Below are positions 1 through 6,251 of a stretch of 6,251 nucleotides of DNA, one piece after another (the first letter of the stretch is position 1; each line of letters starts with the position of its first letter). A program made the translations under genes and the position numbers. Source of the stretch: Chloroflexota bacterium (GTDB lineage Bacteria; Chloroflexota; Anaerolineae; CG2-30-64-16); the NCBI GenBank assembly GCA_029555885.1, contig JAKPQT010000443.1:1-6251 (forward strand). The letters run 5' to 3'. The notes under the pieces are model-generated. The model did not search any database. It saw only the letters and a program-made list of their open reading frames with translations, and had not been told where the DNA came from.

Positions 1-143
1 GTCGGGGTCCGGACGGGGGATTTGAACAGTGCAGCCGTGGAACCGGTGTTGTGCTGCCCTGCCAGGCTCCACGAGGCCGCGAGCGCAAGCGTCAGGATCG
101 GTAGTAATAACGTCCACATAGGGCGCGGTGAAGGACGGGACAT
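1..143 (-). CDS. Exported protein, N-terminal fragment (runs off left edge)
   Basis: Only the first 47 codons are inside the window, so the function cannot be named. The visible protein begins MSRPSPRPMWTLLLPILTLA and has a signal-peptide layout: a short N-region with two Arg, a hydrophobic core at about residues 10-24, and a plausible signal peptidase I site after Ser-Leu-Ala (residue 28). There is no lipobox Cys, so it is either secreted or held by an uncleaved anchor. An AGGAG ribosome binding site lies at 150-154. Two adjacent ATG codons (146-144 and 143-141) are possible starts; the second has the better 6-nt spacing and is used here. An in-frame TAG just upstream rules out a longer N-terminus. 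A well-formed promoter precedes it, divergent from ligA. The gene is seen directly; its role is unknown. Confidence 0.72.
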   Translation of the reverse strand, partial: MSRPSPRPMWTLLLPILTLALAASWSLAGQHNTGSTAALFKSPVRTP

Positions 144-149
144 CATTGT

Positions 150-154
150 CTCCT
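150..154 (-). promoter_or_regulatory. Ribosome binding site of the - strand exported protein
   Basis: AGGAG, read on the - strand, lies 3 nt before the first ATG and 6 nt before the second of two tandem ATG codons. The spacing favours the second as the start. Confidence 0.6.
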
Positions 155-219
155 ATGGGGTTTGATGAGTGGTACGGGCGGTGCTTTGCGCCGTGGGGCA
201 CAAGCGGCGCGTGGGGACA

Positions 220-248
220 GGTATACCTCACTTGGCAGAATTTGTCAA
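220..248 (-). promoter_or_regulatory. Sigma70-type promoter of the leftward exported-protein gene
   Basis: On the - strand there is a perfect -35 hexamer TTGACA (243-248), a 17-bp spacer, and a -10 hexamer TATACC (220-225). Transcription would start near 213, leaving a leader of about 70 nt before the ATG. The -10 lies inside a perfect 10-bp palindrome, AGGTATACCT (219-228), which could be a small operator or chance. The -35 boxes of this promoter and the ligA promoter are only 11 bp apart, so the two RNA polymerase sites overlap physically. Confidence 0.6.
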
Positions 249-259
249 ACCGATTTTCT

Positions 260-288
260 TTGCATCCCTCGCCAATACACGGTATAAT
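260..288 (+). promoter_or_regulatory. Sigma70-type promoter of ligA
   Basis: A consensus -10 hexamer TATAAT (283-288) is preceded, after a 17-bp spacer, by TTGCAT (260-265), which matches the -35 consensus in its first three bases. Transcription would start near 295, about 26 nt before the ligA ATG. The stretch is clearly more AT-rich than the flanking coding DNA, as expected of a promoter. Confidence 0.65.
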
Positions 289-305
289 CGCGTGTCCGTC
301 AGTGA

Positions 306-2394
<2,089 letters not shown>

Positions 2395-2396
<2 letters not shown>

Positions 2397-2414
2397 CCTG
2401 CGAAGGCAGGTTTT
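2395..2414 (+). terminator. Probable intrinsic terminator of ligA
   Basis: A 7-bp perfect stem, AACCTGC (2395-2401) with GCAGGTT (2406-2412), closes on a GAAG tetraloop and runs into TTTT (2411-2414). The stem overlaps the ligA stop codon. The T-tract is short and two of its T are paired, so termination may be partial. The next promoter begins 7 bp further on, which supports a transcription-unit boundary here. Confidence 0.55.
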
Positions 2415-2420
2415 GCCGCG

Positions 2421-2449
2421 GTGACAGCGATTTCAATCGCCAGTATACA
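2421..2449 (+). promoter_or_regulatory. Sigma70-type promoter of the CpXC gene
   Basis: GTGACA (2421-2426, five of six bases of the -35 consensus), a 17-bp spacer, and TATACA (2444-2449, five of six of the -10 consensus). Transcription would begin near 2456, giving a leader of about 43 nt before ATG 2499. The in-frame GTG at 2421 that could be taken as a start codon is the first triplet of this -35 box. Confidence 0.62.
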
Positions 2450-2498
2450 CAAGATAAGCACAGGCTTTCATATACACGAAAGGACTTCCGGCCTTCCC

Positions 2499-3851
2499 AT
2501 GACCGAATTGAACCAGAGATCCGAACAGAACGCTAATGCGGTCCCCATCCAGTGCCCGAATTGCGGCACGCAGTATTCCGTGCCGGTGCGCACGATGATC
2601 GACGTCAGCGCCGAGCCGCGGCTGCGCCAGCAGTTCCTCTCGAACCAAATCAACGTGGCGGTCTGCCCCAACTGTCAGACCGGCGGGCTGCTCGAAGTGC
2701 CGCTCGTCTACCACGACGCGGGCGCCGAATTCTTCGCGGTCTACTTTCCGCAGCAGCTCAACATCAGCGAGGTGGAAAAGCAGAAGATGATCGGCGACCT
2801 GACGCAGTCCATCATGCGCCAGTTGCCGCCCGACCAGCGCAAGGGCTATTTCCTGGCCCCGCGGCAGTTCGTCAACCGGCAGAACCTGATGGATGCGGTG
2901 CTGGGCACGATGGGCTTCACGCAGGAGGAACTGGACCGTCAGCGCAAGAAGGCCAGGATGGTTGAGCAGTTCATGGTGATGGCCGACGATCCCAAGGGCT
3001 TGCAGATGATGCTGAAGGGGAATGATGCGCAGATCGACGCAGAATTCTTCGGCATCCTGGCGAACATGCTGCAGCAGGCCGAGGCCACGGGCGATGAGAA
3101 GACTGCGGAGCGCCTCACCCTGCTGCGCGAGGGCCTCATGCCCATCACGACGTTCGGCAAGCGGCTGCAGAAGCAGCGCGCGGCCGTCGAAGGGCTGCGC
3201 GACCTGAAGGACCCCGATGAGTTCCTCGCGCGCGTCATTGCAGCCGACGAGGACGAGGTCGCCGCAATGACGTTCGCCGCCCGGCCGCTCATGGACTACA
3301 CCTTCTTCCAGAAGTTGAGCGAGCGTGTCGACGCCAGCAAGGGCGCCGAGAAGATGCGCCTCACCCAGTTGCGCGACCATCTGCTCGAAATCACCCAACA
3401 GCTCGACCAGGCGACGCGCGAGACCGTGGCCGAGGGCGCGAAGCTGCTGCAGGAGATCATCAATTCGCCCAGCCCGCGCTCCGCGGTGCAGGAGCACATG
3501 GCCGAGATCGACGAGGTGTTCATGAACGTCCTGGCGGCCAATATGCAGAAGGCGCAGCAGGACAAGAACGAGTCGCTCTTTGAGCGGCTGGCGATGGTCT
3601 ACGACGAAGTGATGGGCATGATCCAGGAGAGCCTTCCGCCGGAGGTGCAGTTCGTGGACGCGCTGCTCAACGAGGAATATCCCGATGGCACGCGCGCCAT
3701 GCTCCAGGAGAACCGCGAGGTGGTCACGCCGGAAGTGCTGGACCTGATGGACCAGATGGCGAAGGAACTGGCCCAGCGCGAAGATGACGAGGCGAAGGAG
3801 ACTGCCAAACGCCTCCGCGACATCCGCACCCAGGCCATGCTGCTGGCGTAA
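2499..3851 (+). CDS. CpXC-domain zinc-ribbon-like protein with long helical C-terminus
   Basis: The 450-aa product has an N-terminal region resembling the CpXC family (about residues 14-150), named for its conserved Cys motifs. Two CPNC knuckles (C19/C22 and C56/C59) should bind one zinc. The following stretch (DLTQSIMRQLPPDQRKGYFL) and the PRQF motif near 121 fit family members. From about residue 140 to the end it is charged, rich in Glu, Gln, Leu and Met, and predicted helical, without a domain I recognise. There is no signal peptide or membrane segment, so it is probably cytoplasmic. The family has no established function. The in-frame GTG at 2421 would add 26 residues, but that GTG falls inside the promoter; ATG 2499 opens the family-like sequence. 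The ribosome site is poor (AAAGGA at 2479-2484, 14 nt away), so the exact start is not certain. The gene probably leads a unit containing cinA. Confidence 0.85.
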   Translation: MTELNQRSEQNANAVPIQCPNCGTQYSVPVRTMIDVSAEPRLRQQFLSNQINVAVCPNCQTGGLLEVPLVYHDAGAEFFAVYFPQQLNISEVEKQKMIGDLTQSIMRQLPPDQRKGYFLAPRQFVNRQNLMDAVLGTMGFTQEELDRQRKKARMVEQFMVMADDPKGLQMMLKGNDAQIDAEFFGILANMLQQAEATGDEKTAERLTLLREGLMPITTFGKRLQKQRAAVEGLRDLKDPDEFLARVIAADEDEVAAMTFAARPLMDYTFFQKLSERVDASKGAEKMRLTQLRDHLLEITQQLDQATRETVAEGAKLLQEIINSPSPRSAVQEHMAEIDEVFMNVLAANMQKAQQDKNESLFERLAMVYDEVMGMIQESLPPEVQFVDALLNEEYPDGTRAMLQENREVVTPEVLDLMDQMAKELAQREDDEAKETAKRLRDIRTQAMLLA

Positions 3852-3859
3852 CGGGATGG

Positions 3860-3928
3860 AACCGCGAAGACGCAAAGGACGCTAAGGGTTTCATGGATCA
3901 TCTTTGCGTCTTTTGCGTCTTCGCGATT
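3860..3928. repeat. Imperfect palindromic repeat, copy 1 (REP/MITE-like)
   Basis: Two 24-nt arms, 3863-3886 and 3902-3925, pair with two mismatches (one would be a G-U wobble in RNA) around a 15-nt loop; AA/TT pairs at the outer ends extend the structure. The left arm is built of ~9-bp units: GCGAAG, then ACGCAAAGG and ACGCTAAGG in tandem. It lies between the CpXC stop codon and the cinA ribosome site and nearly fills that gap. A related copy lies at 5198-5264, with about 23 of 27 left-arm and 22 of 27 right-arm bases identical. No T-tract follows, so it does not resemble a standard terminator. In RNA it could stabilise or attenuate the transcript. Confidence 0.82.
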
Positions 3929-3932
3929 CGGA

Positions 3933-3937
3933 GGAGG
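3933..3937 (+). promoter_or_regulatory. Ribosome binding site that fixes the cinA start
   Basis: GGAGG, within a longer GGAGGAGGT run, lies 5 nt before GTG 3943. It supports that codon over the in-frame TTG at 3904, which is inside the palindromic repeat. Confidence 0.8.
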
Positions 3938-3942
3938 TCCAG

Positions 3943-5199
3943 GTGAACGCCGAGATTATCACCTCGGGCACCGAGCTGCTGCTCGGCGAGATTGTGGACA
4001 CGAACTCGGTCTACATTGCGCGGGCATTGCGTGACATCGGCGTCAACCTCTACTACAAGACCAGCGTCGGCGACAACATCGCGCGCACGGCTGAGGCCCT
4101 GCGTGTTGCGCTGGCCCGCGCGGATGTGGTGATCGTCACCGGCGGACTCGGCCCGACCGTAGACGATGTGACGCGCGAGGCGGTGGCCGAAGCGACGGGC
4201 TGCGGGCTGGCTCTGGATGCCGATTGCCTGGCGCAGATCGAGGCGCTGATGGCGCGTTGGGGCCGGCCGCTGAAGGACAACAACCGCCGCCAGGCGTACC
4301 TGCCCGCGGGTGCGCGGGCCATCCCCAACCCCGTCGGCACCGCGCCCGGTTTTATCCTCGAAACGCCGCAGGGCACGGTCATCGCCGTGCCCGGCGTCCC
4401 GCGCGAGATGGAGCGCCTGATGCAGGACACGGTGCTGCCCTACCTGAAGGCGCGGCTCGGCGCGGAGCAGGGCACCATCAAGGCGCTGGTGCTGCGCACG
4501 GTCGGGCTGCCGGAGAGCTGGATCGACGAGCAGATCGATGTGCTGATGCGCTCTGCCAATCCGACCGTCGGACTGGCCGCGCACCTGGGCATGGTGGATA
4601 TTCGCATTACCGCGCGCGCGGCTGACGAGGCCACCGCGGATGCGATGATTGCCGCGATGGCCGCCCAAGTGACCGCGCGGGTCGGTACGGACGCCATCTA
4701 CGGGACCGGCACAGACCGGCTGGAGGCGGTGACCGGTGCGTTGATGGCCCGCGCGGAGCGCACGGTTGCCATCCTGGAGAGCGCGACGCAGGGCGAGATT
4801 GCCCGGCTGCTGTGCAGCACGCCGGAAGGGGCCTCCGTCGTCACGCACTCGCTCGTCGTCGACGGGCCGGATGCGCTGGCCGCGACGCTCAACCTGTCGC
4901 CTGCGAAGCTGACGGAGTTCGGCTGGATCAGCGAAATGGTGGCTGCGGAGGCCGCGGCCAGCCTGATCGACACCTACGAGGGCGGGTGGGGGCTGGCCGT
5001 CCTGGGCAGCGCACCCGATGCCGGCGATGTGTACGGCGAGCATCCCGGCGAGACGTACCTGGCGCTCGGCACGCCCAGCACCACGCGCGTGCTGCACTAC
5101 CCCTATGGCGGCTCCGGTGAGCTGGCCCGCCGGTGGATCGTTTTGCGCGCGCTCGACGTCTTACGGCGGGAAGCCCTCAAACGATTGGAGAACGCATAA
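3943..5199 (+). CDS. cinA: CinA-family protein with degenerate C-terminal NMN deamidase domain
   Basis: CinA-family proteins combine an N-terminal molybdopterin-binding-like (COG1058) domain, linked to nucleotide pyrophosphatase activity, with a C-terminal NMN deamidase (PncC) domain of the pyridine nucleotide cycle. The 418-aa product has normal family length and no signal peptide. The N-terminal domain (about 1-170) is intact: GTELLLGEIVDTNS (9-22), GGLGPTVDDVTREA (67-80), NPVGTAPGF (129-137) and AVPGVPREME (148-157). The C-terminal domain (about 258-410) keeps the overall pattern but not the signature. The usual AESCTGG is LESATQG (278-284), the YSN-x-AK block is replaced, and TGIAGP reads LGSAPD (354-359); the VSEEVA-like block survives as ISEMVA. 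The first half is probably functional and the second altered or inactive. Start GTG 3943 follows a strong GGAGG. Palindromic repeats flank the gene on both sides. Confidence 0.9.
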   Translation: MNAEIITSGTELLLGEIVDTNSVYIARALRDIGVNLYYKTSVGDNIARTAEALRVALARADVVIVTGGLGPTVDDVTREAVAEATGCGLALDADCLAQIEALMARWGRPLKDNNRRQAYLPAGARAIPNPVGTAPGFILETPQGTVIAVPGVPREMERLMQDTVLPYLKARLGAEQGTIKALVLRTVGLPESWIDEQIDVLMRSANPTVGLAAHLGMVDIRITARAADEATADAMIAAMAAQVTARVGTDAIYGTGTDRLEAVTGALMARAERTVAILESATQGEIARLLCSTPEGASVVTHSLVVDGPDALAATLNLSPAKLTEFGWISEMVAAEAAASLIDTYEGGWGLAVLGSAPDAGDVYGEHPGETYLALGTPSTTRVLHYPYGGSGELARRWIVLRALDVLRREALKRLENA

Positions 5200-5264
5200 C
5201 CGCGAAGCCGCGAAGAACGCCAAGATTCGCTATTATCCTTTGAGTCCTTTGCGCCTTCGCGGCT
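5198..5264. repeat. Imperfect palindromic repeat, copy 2 (REP/MITE-like)
   Basis: Two 25-nt arms, 5200-5224 and 5238-5262, pair at 20 of 25 positions around a 13-nt AT-rich loop. The left arm again shows ~8-9-bp periodicity (CCGCGAAG twice, then AACGCCAAG). It is clearly related to the copy at 3860-3928: both open with AACCGCGAAG and both have CTTTG and CTTCGCG in the right arm. The first two A of the element are the last two bases of the cinA TAA stop codon, and its end lies 4 nt before the AGGAGGT of the next gene. Confidence 0.78.
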
Positions 5265-5268
5265 CATC

Positions 5269-5275
5269 AGGAGGT
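5269..5275 (+). promoter_or_regulatory. Strong ribosome binding site of the adenosine-specific kinase gene
   Basis: AGGAGGT, a full match to the anti-Shine-Dalgarno sequence, lies 3 nt before ATG 5279 and fixes the start. The same frame is open much further upstream, into the cinA coding region, but that upstream part is not a protein-like reading. Confidence 0.8.
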
Positions 5276-5278
5276 CCC

Positions 5279-5779
5279 ATGAGCGAGATATTGTTTCAGC
5301 TCAAGCTGGTTGAAATCGAAAACCCCGAAGGGCTCAACTTCATCCTCGGCCAGAGCCACTTCATCAAGACCGTGGAGGATATCCACGAGGCAGTCGTGAC
5401 TGCCATCCCTGGGGCGAAGTTCGGCCTGGCCTTCTGCGAGGCCTCCGGCGTGGCGCTGGTCCGGTCCACGGGCACGGCTCCCGATCTCCAGGCGCTGGCC
5501 GAGCGCAATGCGCTGGCTCTGGGAGCGGGCCACTCCTTCATCCTGTTTCTGCGCGATGCGTATCCGGTCAACATCTTGAACACCATCAAGATGGTTCCCG
5601 AGGTCGCGAACATTTTCTGCGCGACCGCCAACCCGGTCCAGGTCATCCTTGCGGAGAGCGAGCAGGGCCGGGGCATCCTCGGCGTGATCGATGGCATGCA
5701 CACGCAAGGCGTTGAGGACGGGGAGGGCGTGGCCTGGCGCAAGGGGTTTTTGCGCATGATCGGGTACAAGCTTGGTTGA
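5279..5779 (+). CDS. Adenosine-specific kinase family protein (DUF355)
   Basis: This 166-aa product closely matches the small, highly conserved adenosine-specific kinase family (DUF355, PF04008), best known from archaea and thermophilic bacteria. Characteristic blocks are intact: ILGQSHFIKTVEDIHEA (22-38), PGAKFGLAFCEASG (44-57), GAGHSFILFL (82-91), PVNILNTIKMVPEVANIFCA (96-115), NPVQVI (118-123), and ETEQGRGILGVIDG-like sequence at 126-139. It ends in WRKGFLRMIGYKLG. Length is normal and no residue block is missing. The family name rests on structural and ligand-binding work; the physiological reaction, presumably adenosine phosphorylation in purine salvage, is thinly supported. It is cytoplasmic, with no signal sequence. 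The gene follows cinA after a 79-bp gap filled by a palindromic repeat, and runs 7 bp into the LCP gene, probably within one transcript. Confidence 0.93.
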   Translation: MSEILFQLKLVEIENPEGLNFILGQSHFIKTVEDIHEAVVTAIPGAKFGLAFCEASGVALVRSTGTAPDLQALAERNALALGAGHSFILFLRDAYPVNILNTIKMVPEVANIFCATANPVQVILAESEQGRGILGVIDGMHTQGVEDGEGVAWRKGFLRMIGYKLG

Positions 5780-5786
5780 GGCAAAT

Positions 5787-6251
5787 ATGAACAGATTTCG
5801 GCGTGTGCGCAGGACTCCCGGCACGCGCGGGTCTCCCGCACGGCTGCTCCTGCTTTCCATAACAATCGCGATGCTGCTCCTGACGGCTCTGCTGGCCGCG
5901 GCGTGCAGGCCGCGCGCGGCCGAGGTCAGCCAGGCACCGACCATCCAGACCACGCCCGTCGTGGTCACCTCCGTGCCGACGGTCACTCCCGAAGTGCCGC
6001 CGAGCGAGACGCCGCTGCCCGCCTCGCCGACGCCGGCAGGCACAGCTACCTTCACCCCTGAGCCGACTGAGACGGCGACGCCGAGCATCACGCCCACCGC
6101 AACTGAGACGAAGGTCCCCAAGTCGGTCAAAGAGACGGAGAATATCCTGGTCATGGGTATCGACCCGCGGCCCGGCGACCGCGCGTGGCGTACCGACACC
6201 ATCATGATCGTAGCGATCGACTACGAGGCGAACCAGGTCGGCATCGTGAGC
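5787..6251 (+). CDS. LCP (LytR-CpsA-Psr) family envelope protein, N-terminal part (cut by right edge)
   Basis: LCP proteins transfer undecaprenyl-linked glycopolymers to the cell wall or related envelope acceptors, outside the membrane. The visible 155 residues show a basic N-terminus (RFRRVRR), a hydrophobic segment at about 19-39, and a Pro/Thr/Glu-rich linker at about 50-112. The LCP domain then begins: NILVMGIDPRPGDRAWRTDT (119-138), with the family's Asp126, Arg128 and the R-x-D pair Arg135/Asp137 that bind Mg2+ and pyrophosphate. The hydrophobic segment ends in LLAAAC (Cys40), a loose lipobox with Ala at -3, so the protein could be a lipoprotein instead of the usual single-pass anchor. 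ATG 5787 follows GAGG (5778-5781), which overlaps the kinase stop codon, suggesting translational coupling. The catalytic core continues beyond the window. Confidence 0.88.
   Translation, partial: MNRFRRVRRTPGTRGSPARLLLLSITIAMLLLTALLAAACRPRAAEVSQAPTIQTTPVVVTSVPTVTPEVPPSETPLPASPTPAGTATFTPEPTETATPSITPTATETKVPKSVKETENILVMGIDPRPGDRAWRTDTIMIVAIDYEANQVGIVS

Noticed and set aside
2433..3875. 480-codon open frame on the - strand opposite the CpXC gene
   Set aside because: It is antisense to a gene with a clear zinc-knuckle domain, and its Leu/His/Arg-rich composition is typical of a shadow.
3860..3928. Palindrome as an intrinsic terminator or a two-unit CRISPR-like repeat
   Set aside because: There is no T-tract after either hairpin, the two copies are about 1.3 kb apart with a whole gene between them, and there is no spacer array.
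3904..3942. Earlier TTG start for cinA
   Set aside because: It lies within the palindromic repeat and encodes a repeat-derived peptide; GTG 3943 has GGAGG at good spacing and opens at the conserved family N-terminus.
3898..5097. 399-codon open frame on the - strand opposite cinA
   Set aside because: It is the shadow of cinA; the composition is Arg/Gly/Ala/His-rich and no motif is recognisable.
5018..5278. Long N-terminal extension of the kinase frame reaching back into cinA
   Set aside because: The upstream part is out-of-frame cinA and repeat sequence; a perfect AGGAGGT precedes ATG 5279, where family homology begins.
5267..6205. 312-codon open frame on the - strand opposite the kinase and LCP genes
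   Set aside because: It crosses two well-supported + strand genes and an operon junction, and its Gly/Val-rich part is the reverse of the Pro/Thr linker.

Overview
The window is high-GC bacterial DNA carrying five genes on the + strand and the start of one gene on the - strand. It looks like Chloroflexota (Anaerolineae-like or Chloroflexia-like). This rests on the style of the NAD+-dependent DNA ligase (a VEPKIDG active-site motif), the Pro/Thr-rich LCP protein and the divergent CinA; it is inference from protein resemblance, not from a phylogenetic marker.

Layout. Bases 1-143 encode, on the - strand, the signal-peptide end of an exported protein that runs off the left edge. The 174-177 bp divergent gap holds two back-to-back sigma70-type promoters, each with 17-bp hexamer spacing. 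One drives the exported protein leftward and the other drives ligA rightward. ligA (321-2396) is complete and ends in a short hairpin overlapping its stop codon. A new promoter (GTGACA-17-TATACA) follows at once and drives a CpXC-domain protein whose real start is ATG 2499, not the upstream in-frame GTG. Three more + strand genes follow: a cinA homologue (3943-5199), an adenosine-specific kinase (DUF355 family, 5279-5779) and, 7 bp later, an LCP (LytR-CpsA-Psr) cell-envelope protein cut by the right edge.

The two gaps flanking cinA (91 and 79 bp) are each almost filled by a copy of the same imperfect palindrome, about 65-69 bp long, built of ~9-bp units with a GCGAAG / CTTCGC core. Each copy sits between a stop codon and the next gene's ribosome binding site. 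This is the least explained structure in the window.

The genes do not form an obvious pathway. ligA is a housekeeping replication and repair enzyme with its own transcription unit. The CpXC gene, cinA, the kinase and the LCP gene are co-directional and may be co-transcribed; cinA and the kinase have a loose nucleotide/cofactor theme. The C-terminal CinA domain has lost several residues of the usual NMN deamidase signature, so it may be inactive or altered. I found no phage, transposase, CRISPR, tRNA or rRNA, and nothing that amounts to a new multi-gene system.
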